Numbered from the stretch's first letter, positions 1 through 11,127 are shown. The stretch: 64,000 nt of DNA from Diabrotica undecimpunctata (GCF_040954645.1 NC_092808.1:17923383-17987382), one strand, 5' to 3'. Notes: generated from the letters alone by a model not told the origin. Numbers and translations are program-made.

Positions 1-1777
1 GCTACCTGAGATATAAAAGCACACAATCGGAAGAAGCTCTCGCAGAATATGTCCCAGTAAGAAACGAAGTAAACGCAAAAATAAAATCAATCAAAAGAGA
101 ACATTGGACTAAATTCACCAGCGACATGGACTACGATCTACATGGTACCCAAAAGAAAGTATGGAAAATGCCTCGGAACAGGAAAAAACCAGTTAACGAG
201 TTCGTGCAGACCAAGGGAGTACCTATAGAGACATGGCAACAACATTTTAAGGAGCTATATGATGCTGAAGAAACGCTGAACATAAACGAATACGAAGCAG
301 ATATAAGTACTACAATCAATGACGAAGAGGTAGAAGCAAAGATCAAGAAGCTAAAAAACAGAAAATCACCTGGAACAGATGGTATACCCAATGAACTCTT
401 AAAATATGGAGGCTCTGAACTTGCACAACTGTCACAACTATTTAACAAAATCTTAAACGACACAGAAACACCAGAGGAATGACATAAGAGCATCACAATT
501 CCCATATTTAAAAAAGGACAAAAAACTTACCCACAAAACTACAAAGGAATAACCCTCTTAAATACAACGATGAGACTTTTCACAAGTATTCTTAAGGACA
601 AATTGGAAAGGCAAATCACTAATGCTGAAGAACAATGAGGTTTTACAAGAGGGCGGTCTATAACAGATGCAGTATTCATAATAAAACAAATAAAAGAAAA
701 AGCTATAGAGTTCGGCATGCCAGCGTATATTTGCTTCATTGATCTGACGAAGGCGTTTGACATGGTTCGCCTGGGAGACATTCTAAATATATTAATAGAA
801 AATAAAACACCGACCAACATAACAAAGATAGTCCATAACCTAAATAACAACAATGTAACCAAAGTTAGAGTAGGAGACCAATTCACTGAAAATATTCCAA
901 CACCGAGAGGAATTAGAAAAGGCGACAGTTTAAGTCCCTTGTTTAACCTACTTATGGGCCAAATTATAAACAAAGTAACATCTCTCAATCTCGGATACAG
1001 AATGGACAACAAAAGAATTGGTATGGTGTGTTACGCAGATGATGCAGCAATTATTGCCGAATCAGAAGATGATCTTCAGAGACAGCTCTTTCAGTTCTTT
1101 CAAATAAGCCGCCAACTAAATATGACCATTTCTACCAACAAAACTAAATGTATGACAATAGCAAAAGATCCGTTCAGATGTAAGTCAGTGGTTGAGAACA
1201 ACCCCATAGAACAGGTGATGTAATTCAGATATCTGGGCATAGATATATCAAGCACACACGACCCAATAAAGTACCTAAGGAGTCAGATCAACAAAGCATC
1301 TGCATTGTCGGGATGTCTGCGGGAGATAGTCTGGTCAAATCCGTATATGTGCACATAATTAGAATCTACAAGATTTGCATACAACCGATCATGATATATG
1401 GCATAGAAGTGCGCGAAGATACCAACAAAACGAAACAGATGCTAAGGGTTGCCGAAATGAAAACCCTAAGAACAATAGTGGGCAAAACAAGAAGAGACAG
1501 GGTGAGATATACAAACGTCAGAGAGCAGTGCAAAATTCAAGATATTGTAAAATGGGGAAGGCAGCGTAAGAGGATGTGATACAATCATGTAAGACGAATA
1601 GATGAGAATAGACTCTCAAAAATTGCCCTAGAAAACAACCCGCCCGGTTCAAGACCTCCTGGAAGACCACCTAAAAGATGAAGGGATAGTTGGCAATCTA
1701 CCTCCCAGGAAATTAACCAGAAGCAGCTTCAGAATTAAACAGATCGAAAGATCTCCAAGAGGTAGAAGAAGAAGAAG
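1..1777 (+). pseudogene. LINE reverse transcriptase, 3' part, decayed
   Basis: A non-LTR retrotransposon enters from the left edge. One frame carries the RT entry motif SPGTDGIPNELLK (near 375), FIDLTKAFD (735), RKGDSLSPLFN (near 920) and the catalytic YADD box (1032-1043). After a frameshift near 1350 the C-terminal block around QPIMIYGIE continues to 1579. Nonsense codons lie at 480-482, 636-638 and 1221-1223, so no full enzyme can be made. The 3' end is a short GAA repeat tail at 1764-1777, which is typical of several LINE families here. The product would copy its own RNA into the genome by target-primed reverse transcription. The clade is uncertain (RTE/Jockey-like group). Confidence 0.85.
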
Positions 1778-1896
1778 TACATCAGGAGTAAATACTGGTG
1801 GTAAGTTGAGTAAGTAACTGTTTTGATAAATTTTGGTCAATTTCTTGACACCCCAGAAATAGTAGATACATATATAAGATAAAAGTATCTGCGACT

Positions 1897-4089
1897 GCGT
1901 CCTCGGCAAATTATTCAAGATGTCACTGTACTTAATAAACTATCAGTAGGAAGCGACCACAGACCAGTAAGAGCTAGAATAACGATAAACCTACAAAAAG
2001 AAAGAGCAAAGATGATAAACAGTGGCAAACGCATAGTTTGGAATTCACCAAATCAGCCAGAAGCGTACATAAAAAATATAGCAGAAACCTTACAGAGTAA
2101 TAATCCCAAACCTCTAAGTATCGACGATCATAATAAATTAATTACAGACTCGGTTAGAAACGCACAACTCAAATTCTGCAAGAAAAATTACACCAAAAGT
2201 GAAAAGATTAGCAAAGACACAAAAGCTCTCATGGAAATACGACGAAACCTAAGCGAGAAAGAAAAGGGAAACAAAGAAGAATATAGAAAACTAAATAAAA
2301 GAATTTCAGCGGATATTAGAAGAGATATAAGAAGATATAATACTAATGTAATTACTCAAACAGTAGAAAAGAACAAAGGTTTAAAGATAATGAAAAGAGA
2401 ACTCACACAAAGTAAAAAAGAAATATACAAGCTAGAAGATAAAGACGGAAAGGCAACAACAGATAAACAAAACATTCTGAAAATAACTAGAGAGTTTTAT
2501 AAAGGCCTCTATACCAGCCAAAGATCACAAGAAAATTTACCGACACGAGTAAAGACTCTCATAAATCAGGGATCGGAAATACTTTTACCCATTACTGTGT
2601 CAGAAGTAAGATCAGCTTTAAAGGAAATGAAGAACCATCGATCGCCTGGTGACGATGGACTCGTTATTGAGGCAATAAAAGCAGGAGGAGAAATTCTATT
2701 AAAATCAGTAAGCGAACTGTTTAATAAATGCTTACATGCGGGTACGATTCCTAAAGACTGGAACAATGCAGTGATAGTCTTATTACACAAAAAAGGTGAT
2801 ATTACTAAATTAGAAAATTATAGACCCATCAGCCTCTTGACACATATGTATAAACTCTTTATGAAAATCTTAACAAAGAGACTAACACCTAAACTAGATT
2901 TCTATCAGCCCAAAGAACAGGCAGGCTTTAGGAGAGGATATGGCACAAATGACCATTTGCACACCATAAAGATCTTAATTGAAAAATGCATCGAGTACAA
3001 CATACCACTAGTTCTTGCATTTGTCGATTACGAGAAGGCTTTTGATACTGTAGAGTTTGAAACCGTACTGGAAGCCCTAAATCAAAGCCGAATAGATTAC
3101 AGGTACACGTCACTAATCAAAAACATCTACGAGAACGCTACATCAAGTATACGACTACACGAAGACACAGAAAAATTCAGCTTAGGTCGAGGAGTAAGAC
3201 AAGGAGACAATATTTCACCAAAATTGTTCACGGCAGCTCTAGAGTCAATATTTAAGAACACCCAATGGCAAGATATGGGCATCAATATAGATGGAGAAAG
3301 ATTAAATCATCTGAGGTTTGCAGATGATGTCGTATTAATCGCAGATAACTTACAGGATACGGTTTCTATGCTACATTCGCTTAAAAGTCTGTCTGAAAGA
3401 GCAGGATTAAAGATAAACTTTGAGAAAACTAAACTTATGACAAATCTCGTAATGAGTGGAAATATAACTATCGACAATAATACCATACAACAAACAGACA
3501 CTTACAAATATCTGGGACACGAGATCAAAATAAACAGAGACAATCAAACAAATGAAATACAGAGGCAAATAGGCCTGACATGGGCAGCATTTGGCAAACT
3601 AAGCCATATTCTAAAAAGTTCAATTCCCATGTGTCTCAAGCGAAAAGTTTACAACCAATGTGTTTTGCCTGTACAAACTTATGGAGCAGAGACTTTAACA
3701 CTCACGCAGAAATCTGCGAATAAACTAAGAGTTACACAACGAGCCATGGAACGTGCAATGCTGAATGTGAGCCTCCGAGACCACATAACAAACCGACAAA
3801 TCAGGCAAAGATCAGGAGTTCAAGACGTCATCGAAAGAACCACGAGACTTAAGTGGAACTGGGCAAGACACTTAGCCAGAACACAAGATGGACGATGGAC
3901 AAGACGAATTATGGAATGGAGGCCTAGAAATTATAAAAGAAGCCGAGGACGACCACCGACTAGATGGACCGACGACATAAAAAGAGTAGCGGGAAACTGG
4001 CTACAAGCGGCCCAGTGTAGAGAACACTGGAAATAACTGAGGGAGGCCTATGTCCAGCAGTGGACGGGATTGGCTGATTGATGATGATG
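1897..4089 (+). mobile_element. 5'-truncated RTE-like LINE with 10-bp target site duplication
   Basis: The sequence atctgcgact occurs at 1887-1896 and again at 4090-4099, directly flanking a LINE body that ends in GAT repeats. This is a target site duplication (direct observation). The body starts inside the endonuclease domain, so the copy is 5' truncated, as most LINE insertions are. Short 3' repeats instead of poly(A) are a known feature of RTE-clade elements. The exact ends are uncertain by 1-2 bases because the tail also reads GAT. Confidence 0.85.
2012..4036 (+). CDS. LINE endonuclease-remnant/reverse transcriptase ORF2 (partial, uninterrupted)
   Basis: 674 codons without a stop, from the first in-frame ATG. 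The frame is in fact open upstream to the insertion point at 1897, where it reads VGSDHRPVRA, the last motif of the apurinic-like endonuclease. The given ATG is therefore not a true start. RT motifs in order: SPGDDGLV (near 2644), NYRPISLL, EQAGFRRGYGTNDH, DYEKAFD (3026), GVRQGDNISPKLF and catalytic FADD (3317). The C-terminal blocks TYGAETLTL, WNWARHLAR and RPPTRWTDDIK follow. This is the best preserved RT of the left half, so the insertion is relatively young. It lacks most of the endonuclease, so it cannot move by itself. Confidence 0.9.
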   Translation: MINSGKRIVWNSPNQPEAYIKNIAETLQSNNPKPLSIDDHNKLITDSVRNAQLKFCKKNYTKSEKISKDTKALMEIRRNLSEKEKGNKEEYRKLNKRISADIRRDIRRYNTNVITQTVEKNKGLKIMKRELTQSKKEIYKLEDKDGKATTDKQNILKITREFYKGLYTSQRSQENLPTRVKTLINQGSEILLPITVSEVRSALKEMKNHRSPGDDGLVIEAIKAGGEILLKSVSELFNKCLHAGTIPKDWNNAVIVLLHKKGDITKLENYRPISLLTHMYKLFMKILTKRLTPKLDFYQPKEQAGFRRGYGTNDHLHTIKILIEKCIEYNIPLVLAFVDYEKAFDTVEFETVLEALNQSRIDYRYTSLIKNIYENATSSIRLHEDTEKFSLGRGVRQGDNISPKLFTAALESIFKNTQWQDMGINIDGERLNHLRFADDVVLIADNLQDTVSMLHSLKSLSERAGLKINFEKTKLMTNLVMSGNITIDNNTIQQTDTYKYLGHEIKINRDNQTNEIQRQIGLTWAAFGKLSHILKSSIPMCLKRKVYNQCVLPVQTYGAETLTLTQKSANKLRVTQRAMERAMLNVSLRDHITNRQIRQRSGVQDVIERTTRLKWNWARHLARTQDGRWTRRIMEWRPRNYKRSRGRPPTRWTDDIKRVAGNWLQAAQCREHWK

Positions 4090-4099
4090 ATCTGCGACT

Positions 4100-5630
4100 A
4101 TTTTTTTTAATTTCTATTTTATACCTTTTTTGACAATATCATGAACCCATCAGTAAAAATTTAGGCCGTTGCCTGAATTCTGGCACTACCTTCTTTAAAT
4201 GATACAAGCCGGCACTGCCTGTAGGTTTCTAAAAATTGAAGAATCACGTTCATAAATGTATAGCCAATTTTCAAAATGCAATAAGCGAAATAAAAGAGAA
4301 GTGTAAAACGTCCATTGTAATATTAGCCATTTTCTAGTTCTTATAACCGACGAAAGTTTGGCTCACATGTTTTAGTTTATTTTCTATAATATGAATTATG
4401 ACAATGTGCAAAGATCAAGCGGATCTACTGTATTTAGAGAGACAGAAATGGTATTTAAGTATACATATTTGGAAAATTGCTTTGTATGTGGAATTCAAAA
4501 TGTTAAATAAAAAGCTAATTTTATAATTTGTGGCTTAACTATATTTGAAATTGAGATATTTAATAAAAGCAAACCAAATTTGAAAAACACGCAACTTTAA
4601 ATAAGTTTTTCAATTTGTTTTGATATGTCTATATGTTAGACACCCCCAAATCTATCTAACATTTCCCTTTCCGAATCCAATCCTGTTTCTACCTTGAATA
4701 TTGCGGGAAAGTAAAAGTCAAATATACCAAATCAATATACACCTGCCTAATAGAGGTAGTTAACAACTGACCTATACACACTCACCGAGTTCTCTGTCAG
4801 ATTCGCGTGAGTATACAACAATCTTCGCGCACCTTTTATAAATAGGATGCCTTCGACGTTGCTGGCATCGAAAGAAAACTTTTCAGTGTTTTCAGTTTTT
4901 TCATGGGCTATTCACACACTCGCATCGCTGACAAAAATAGTGTGTATGTGCGAGCGATTTTTTTGTCGTGGACCGGTAGCGATCGGGCCTTGATGAAACA
5001 CTTTGTTTGAGTTTAAGAATCCGTTAGAACTTTTTGAAGGTAGCGTATCATTGATATCGATTTTCAGGAAAATTATTGATGTTTGTTTTGTGTACTGAGT
5101 GTTTTTTTTATTGGTGACGTTACTGATATGGCTGGCTTTCAGGTGTTCGACATGTTACCAACAATGTCAACTCTGATTTATGTAGAACAATTTAAAATAT
5201 TGCTTGTCCTGGCGCAAACTCTTTAAAAATATTAAAACGTTAACTAAATATTGTCGTCGTGAACGTCATAACACGGATTATGTTAACCCAGATTATTCAA
5301 GGACAGCACGTGTAGTTATATCTGTCAAGCAGCGTCTGTTACTCATTAGAAAATATTAAAAAAATTATAATCATAATCAGAATTACAAAAGCTATTTAAA
5401 AATAATACTTTAACACACTAGCCAACTTTTATAACGTCTATATATCATGAAGAGGATATTTCAATAGACAACTTCAATTTTGGAACATTTTCCACGAAAT
5501 TTACAGAAAGTACAGTCGAATTGCTTAATTACTTTTTTCTATTACTAATTAAACAATTTAGAAATGTTTTCATGATTTATTAGCATTTTTAACAATAAAT
5601 AATCTGGTCAAAATAAATGTCATAACTTAT
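4100..5630. other. AT-rich stretch without recognisable gene
   Basis: No coding region or repeat family recognised. The part from about 4760 to 5110 is richer in CpG than its surroundings and holds a TATAAATA at 4837-4844. Confidence 0.5.
4837..4844 (+). promoter_or_regulatory. possible TATA box in a CpG-rich block
   Basis: TATAAATA sits in a block (about 4760-5110) with more CpG than the flanks. The nearest arthropod-like initiator (TCAGT, 4883-4887) is about 48 bases downstream, longer than the usual 30. No ORF follows. It could be a 5' UTR or promoter of an unseen gene, or chance. Confidence 0.15.
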
Positions 5631-5657
5631 ATCTATTTATCTATCTATCTATCTATA
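5631..5657. repeat. (TATC)n microsatellite
   Basis: Short tandem run of the tetranucleotide atct with one interruption. Confidence 0.85.
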
Positions 5658-5689
5658 GTCCTTTTTATTTTCAAGTTCGAATATTGGCC

Positions 5690-6035
5690 TTCACCTCTGA
5701 CTTCCATTTTTATTTGTCCATCTGTGGTCTTCATTCGGGTCGTTTTGATTCCCACAGTCTCCAGTGTAGTATTTGTCTGTTCCATCTATCGTCCTTCTAC
5801 CTATCTGTTGCTTTTCCTATGACTTTCATACTCCTTACATTTTTTGTCTTTCAAGCCTATTACTAACATTCGCCTTTCAAACCCTCTCTGGATCTTTGCT
5901 AATTTATCCATGTTCGACTTTGTCATTTTCCATGTTTCAATCCGTATGTCATCCTTTAATAATTTTAGAAAGCTCACTTTTCAAATGCTGTCCATGCTAA
6001 TGTTGTTCGACGTTTTATCTCACAGTCTGATGCCT
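5690..6035 (-). pseudogene. LINE C-terminal fragment, antisense
   Basis: The reverse complement reads, in shifting frames, TTLAWTAFEK (near 6020), ETWKMTKSNMDKLAKIQRGF (near 5900) and KDDRWNRQILHWRLWESKRP (near 5740). These are the conserved blocks downstream of RT in the RTE-like LINEs of this window (compare the block around 3590-3960). Several stops and indels show an old, dead copy. No RT core is present. Confidence 0.75.
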
Positions 6036-6236
6036 TTCAGGCTTTCTTTGTTAAAATATATGATTTTCCCAAATATGAAGACCTAGGGGGAATAACAAGA
6101 AATGTCACTTAAAGTTGAATTTGAGAAAATTAAGTTTAATATTTGTAATTGTGTAACTCATTATTTTAAAGGGATACCTGCGATCTATTTTTAACTCTTT
6201 ATTGTTAGTATATTCCTTAATGAGGTTCAATAATAA

Positions 6237-6371
6237 ATAGTATATTACTTTATAAGGCGGAGAAGTATGACTTTTCTTGACGCGCCCGATATTACGCGCC
6301 GAACGAAGTGAGGCGCGTAATAGAGGGCAAGTCAAGAAAAGTCATTTCTTTGCCGAATAAAGTATACTATT
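6237..6371. repeat. palindrome upstream of Crypton-derived ORF
   Basis: A nested inverted repeat of 135 bp. Outer arms begin atagtata; the middle arms are ATGACTTTTCTTGAC and its complement; the inner arms are ATTACGCGCC and GGCGCGTAAT around an 11-base loop. It ends 228 bp before the ATG at 6599. A palindrome of similar layout precedes the second Crypton (9727-9825). Confidence 0.75.
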
Positions 6372-6598
6372 TTTTCTTCAAACGTAGCAATTTTCAACCA
6401 TAAATAGTACAATTCATACGCTATTTTTACTCGATATTAACTGTAACAACTATCAAAGTCGTCTAGATGTTAGAAATTAAAATAATTAAGTCGTCGGTGG
6501 GATTTGCGTCTCCCTGGTTACAGTTGTTTGACAGTTGTTTGCAATTATTAAAGACAGCTTATTGTTGTTGCAACGGCAAGCGCAAATTTAGTGCGAAA

Positions 6599-6880
6599 AT
6601 GGAAAACCTAAACGAAATTGAGTCCGCGGCTAATGATGCAGTAGCACGTTTGGGGCCCTTCAAGTCCGATAAGAACGATAATGCTCAAAAAATTTTAAAC
6701 CCTCATGATTCGCCAACATCGGGAATGATTGCTGAAAGTTGTTCTCGACCATCAGTATCATCAACAATTACCAATGCGTATCAAGAGTCGGGAACATTTT
6801 TGCACGGTTTCAATTTTGAAAATGCCTCATTAACTAATAATTGTACTTTTAATATTACTATAAATAAAAATGATGTTTAA
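6599..6880 (+). pseudogene. internally deleted Crypton-like ORF
   Basis: A 93-residue ORF. The N-terminal part (MENLNEIESAANDAVARL) resembles the start of insect Crypton recombinases. The C-terminal part (SLTNNCTFNITINK) resembles their C-terminal tail; compare NNVNCKISVVF at the end of the 10-11 kb copy. The whole catalytic core is missing, so this looks like a non-autonomous deletion derivative rather than an enzyme. The ATG has an adenine-rich context like that of the second copy. From 6670 on, the ORF lies in the left arm of a large inverted duplication. The assignment is inference from short similarities. Confidence 0.45.
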
Positions 6881-7405
6881 TTGTTGTTAATGACATTTGT
6901 ATTGTTGCTTTGTGACATGTTTCATATTGTTGCCATGACAACATTTTTCCCTCCACCGTAAAGAAATGGGAAAAAAAACTGCTGCCGGCGGAGAAATCAA
7001 ACTTTGACAGGATCAAGTTAGATATTTTAGATCCAATAATGATGACATTACTTATCTAACTTGATCCTGTCAAAGTTTGATGTCTCCGCCGGCAGCAATT
7101 TTTTTTCCCATTTCTTTACGGCGGAGGGAAAAATGTTGTCATGGCAACAATATGAAACATGTCACAAAGCAACAATACAAATGTCATTAACAACAATTAA
7201 ACATCATTTTTATTTATAGTAATATTAAAAGTACAATTAGTTAATGAGGCATTTTCAAAATTGAAACCGTGCAAAAATGTTCCCGACTCTTGATACGCAT
7301 TGGTAATTGTTGATGATACTGATGGTCAAGAACAACTTTCAGCAATCATTCCCGATGTTGGCGAATCATGAGGGTTTAAAATTTTTTGAGCATTATCGTT
7401 CTTAT
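6670..7405. repeat. 355-bp-arm inverted duplication of the Crypton 3' end
   Basis: 6670-7024 and 7053-7405 are near-perfect reverse complements around a 28-base spacer. Each arm holds the C-terminal part of the Crypton-like ORF plus about 140 bp of downstream DNA. That DNA includes an inner inverted pair (CTCCaCCG/CGGcGGAG near 6951 and 6985). The right arm stops abruptly inside an antisense LINE at 7405. Confidence 0.9.
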
Positions 7406-9110
7406 TTCTTATTGAATCCTCTATATATCCTTCGGCAACCGTGCTTGATTTCCAGCCCCCATTTAAACACTACCGCCTGTTGTCTGCCACATAAATGAGA
7501 AGTTATAAGATTAAGAGGGATACCTCTGATTCCATAGTAATTTAATTTGTTGAGCAAAATGTCGTGTGAAACGCAGTCAAAAGCCTTCGACAAGTCGAAT
7601 AGAGAAATTGCTATGTGATTGCTGCATTCAAGCCCCTTAATCACCTCGCTCACAACATTAAATACCGCGTTCGTAGTAGAACGAGCACTTCTGAAGCCAT
7701 ATTGTGAGTTGCTAAAGTAATTATTTGACTCAAAATAGGAATAAAATTTTTGTTTGATAACCTTTTCAATCATTGAAAGATCATTGTTAGGCATACCGTT
7801 GCGATATAGGGTAAGAAACGAAGAAATCCGTAGAAAAAATGGTGTAGAAGACATTATAAAACACATAGCCAAAATTAAATGGAGGTGGGCAGGACACGTC
7901 GCTAGAATGAAGGATAATAGGTGGACCAAAAACATATTGGAGTGGAGACCAAGAGCGGATAGACGAAACCCGGGAAGACCACCCACAAGATGGACTGACG
8001 ACATAAAAAGGATTTGTACCAACTGGATTGCAGCAGCGCAAGATAGATCTGAATGGAGGTTTTTCAAGCCTATGTTCAGCAGTGGACGACTATGGGCTGA
8101 TGATGATGATGAACCTTTTCAATTACTTTTCCAAAAGTTGAAACAATACTTATGGGTCTGTAATTGTCAGTTTTTAAGGAATCACCTTTTTTGTCGATAG
8201 GTAGTACTTTTGAGTATTTTAGTGTAAGAATACTCCAGTTGATAGAATTAAATTAATAAGATAAGTGAAAGGTGTTAAAACTATTTGGTAAATTTCTTTT
8301 AAAATTTTACTATTAATTTCGTGAACGTCCCTACAATTAGAATTACTAAGAGACTTTATTATTTGAGAGACCTCTTCTTCCACAACAGGACGAAAAAAAA
8401 GGACTTGCTCGGAGAAGGATAATTTCTATAATTGAAGAGGACATTAATAGTGGTAAGAGATGTAATTATATTTTCTGCAATTGTAGTAAAAAATTGATTT
8501 ATTTCGTCTGGAGGTAGATCAGGTTGCACCGAACTGGATCTTGTGTTGTTTCTTTCTTTGTCTTTCAAAATTTACTATTTTCCAGCAGTCTCTGGATTTA
8601 TTATTGGAATTAGTAATACAATCACAGAATCTGACTTTGTAGTAATTTGTAATTGCCGATAATATTCAAATTTTTGTTGTTTATACACTTTGAACAAATA
8701 GAGATCCTTAGTTACATCTGCAATGTGTTTAATAAGAAAAAGATTAGATCTGTAAGACCTTAATTCATTATTAAACTATTGCACGGGTGTTTTTTCAGCA
8801 GTTTGTCGTACTTTTTTTAGTGCAAAATGCTTTAATATTAAGTTGTTATAAGTTTCGGAAAGAAAGACTGTCAAAAAATCAGGATCATTATTAATATCAT
8901 AGAAAAAGTCCATCTTTGTACTAGCTAGAGCACGTTTAAGCTTTTCTAAACCAGAACAAGTAATAAACCGTTGAAATGTATGATTAGTGTCAACAACTTT
9001 GTCCTCAAAGTCAATAAATAAAAGTCCTTGATGAGATTCTTGTGTGACCATAAGGATCTCATTCCGGCTGCTTGTCATTTCTCCAGTATTATTCATTATA
9101 TTATTTAGGT
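7406..9110 (-). pseudogene. antisense LINE (linker and RT), interrupted by an RTE
   Basis: Read on the minus strand from 9110. It contains a pre-RT region (LLFIDFEDKV, then KSRDCWKIVN near 8600, then PPDEINQFFTTIAENI near 8500), the RT motif DNYRPISIVSTFGKVIEK (about 8200-8115) and, beyond the nested RTE, SNSQYGFRSARSTTNAVF and LFDLSKAFDCVSHDILLNKL (7690-7560). The RT is cut off before its YxDD box where the Crypton palindrome begins at 7405. The GFRxxxST and FDLSKAFD style resembles Jockey/CR1-type LINEs rather than RTE (inference). Several frameshifts make it non-functional. Confidence 0.8.
7771..8111 (+). mobile_element. RTE-like LINE 3' fragment nested in the antisense LINE
   Basis: aaccttttcaat occurs at 7759-7770 and 8112-8123, a 12-bp target duplication. 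Removing the insert restores the antisense LINE reading VIEKVIKQKF. The insert reads ERSLLGIPLRYRVRNEEI, then KWRWAGHVARMKDNRW and GRPPTRWTDDIKR. It ends in a GAT repeat (8098-8111), as the 2-4 kb element does. It is heavily 5' truncated: only the C-terminal ~90 codons and a short 3' UTR are present. Confidence 0.9.
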
Positions 9111-9726
9111 ATTTTTGTTTTGCCTAATGTAGTCTAGTGTATTATGTCTAAATCATTTTAAATTTCTATTTCTATTATGGTTTTGATTTGTTCACCTTGC
9201 TTCTTTCTTTTTTGTTCTTTTTAGTATGTCTTGTTCTACTGCCATTCTTATTTTTATCTTCTCATTTCTAATACCTATGAATGGGGTACTATGGAATAGA
9301 CAGATTACCAGAAAAATCTATCTTCGTCCATTTCCAAGTTTGTCACTGGTGCTTGTTCTATTGCTAAATTCAGAAAATAACTATCATTGGCGTGTTATGA
9401 TGACAAAACTATTTGGGTTTAGTCTTCATCCGTAACTCATTTTATCTGTTAAAAAATAAACTGTCTACGCGTCGCGTAGTGGCAACAATCCAACTCGCCA
9501 ATTAACATTTATCTATTTTGACAATTACGATCAGTTTATAAGTAAATACAATTTGTACTGTGTTACAGTCTGTCTCGAAATAATATATTGAAGTTCAATA
9601 ACAGTACACAAAGCATATTGGTAACACTACAAAGCAAAAAAAAGTAGATTAGATCAATATTAATAGAAAGAAAATTAAAATGGAATTAAATAGATTAATA
9701 TTTATTTATTGTACAAGACGATAAAA
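9111..9726. other. no recognisable gene
   Basis: AT-rich sequence, possibly more 5' LINE. A perfect 7-bp-arm palindrome (CTACGCG t CGCGTAG) is at 9465-9479. Confidence 0.4.
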
Positions 9727-9825
9727 TTGTACTTTATCTTCGAGAGCGTTTTTTTGGCGTCGAGACGTCAGTCGAGACGCTAATTATGCTCGAGAAGATA
9801 ATGCGATTTTATCGTCGTATGCAAT
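9727..9825. repeat. palindrome upstream of Crypton recombinase
   Basis: Outer arms share gacgataaaat and tatctt..cgagagc; the inner part is GCGTC...GACGC around a GACGTC centre. It ends about 207 bp before the Crypton ATG, mirroring the 6237-6371 palindrome upstream of the deleted copy. Confidence 0.7.
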
Positions 9826-10031
9826 ACAACATTTTTTTCTATAGCAAGACTTCAAGTTCAGGTGAAAAATGGAATTTCAAAGAAAATTGTAATTTTTAGC
9901 AAAAAATCGCAATTGTGTTGCTCCGTTGTTAGGGATATGAATTACTCTGTCAACAAATGTCAAACAAATGTTACGTTTTGGTTTTTGCGGAGAATATTGT
10001 TCGTTTTGTGTACAAAGTGAATAAATACGAA

Positions 10032-11080
10032 ATGGACGGAAAAGAATTGACACAAGAAAAGGAAAACCTGAAATCAGATGTAGAAAATGCATCGTTGGAA
10101 GCAGAAAGTTTATTGTTGACACAACAATCTAGGATGATGTATGAGAAAGAATACCAGTCTTTTAAAAAGTGGAAAAGCATTAAGAATATCAATGGCGTGA
10201 GTGAAAAAATACTTCTGGCGTATTTTTCTGAAAAGTCGAAGAAAGCGATGCCATCGTCATTATGGTCGTATTGTGACATTTCTAAATTCAGCAATTTAAC
10301 CACCTTACTAAAAAACCTGAGTGGAGGATACAAAGCTAAAAAGTTCAAAATCCTGGAGTCAGATGATATTATTAAATTTCTGACAGAAGCTCCTGATGAC
10401 GTCTATTTATTGATGAAGGTTATTGCTATTTTTGGTGTGCATGGAACGACTAGGTCCGATGAATTGTACAAGTTAGAAGTGTTTAACGTGGACGACAGAA
10501 AATCGGTGATAATCGTTTCATTATCTGATACAAAACCAAGCAGGAAAGGTCGTTTTGTATTACTGACAAGAAAAGTGGACTGAGTTTCTTGGAAATTGTG
10601 AGAAAGTATATTGCCTTGCGCCCCAAAAACGTACCTCACAGTAAGTTTTTTGTAAATTACCGATAGCAAAAGAGCACTACTCAACCGGTGGGGATTAACA
10701 CTATCATTATATAACACTATCACTAACACTATATAATATCCCCAAGAAGATTGCAGATTTTTTTGAAACTTGCAAATTCAGAAATGTACACAGGGCATTG
10801 TTTCCGTCGTTCTTCAGCTACTATGTTCGCAAATTCTGGAGCTGATCTAGTAAAAGTTAAACGTTTAGGTGGATGGAAATCGTTATCTGTTGCAGCATCT
10901 TACATTGAAGAGTCAATAAGCAATAAAATTGCTGTATCCAAGTGTGTACTCGGCGGACCAGAAAATCAATCCAGTACCTCGAATCAAGTGTTTAAGCAAA
11001 CGAGTACAAGTTGTGATGCTCCAAAAATAGATATTTCTAATAATGTTAATTGTAAAATTTCAGTTGTTTTTAATCCTTAA
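10032..11080 (+). pseudogene. Crypton-like tyrosine recombinase
   Basis: The N-terminal half is a SAM-like core-binding region (YEKEYQSFKKWKS onward). The catalytic half then shows the tyrosine-recombinase tetrad: R in GTTRSDELYKL (10451), HxxR in GHCFRRSSA (H 10796, R 10805), W in GGWKS (10874, where many family members have H) and the nucleophile Y in AASYIEES (10901). This is the signature of Crypton DNA transposons, which integrate with a tyrosine recombinase and have no TIRs. A frameshift near 10558, a stop near 10664 and a small tandem expansion at 10698-10735 ending in a stop break the gene. The start at 10032 (aaATGGACG) is preferred over the in-frame ATG at 9957 because of its context and the match to the 6599 copy. 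Confidence 0.8.
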
Positions 11081-11127
11081 TGTGTTTAAATTTGTAAATT
11101 TTATTGAATAAAAAAAAGTTAAAACAT

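Noticed and set aside
5684..6086. Plus-strand hydrophobic ORFs (look like membrane proteins)
   Set aside because: They are antisense shadows of a decayed LINE C-terminus whose minus strand carries clear LINE motifs.
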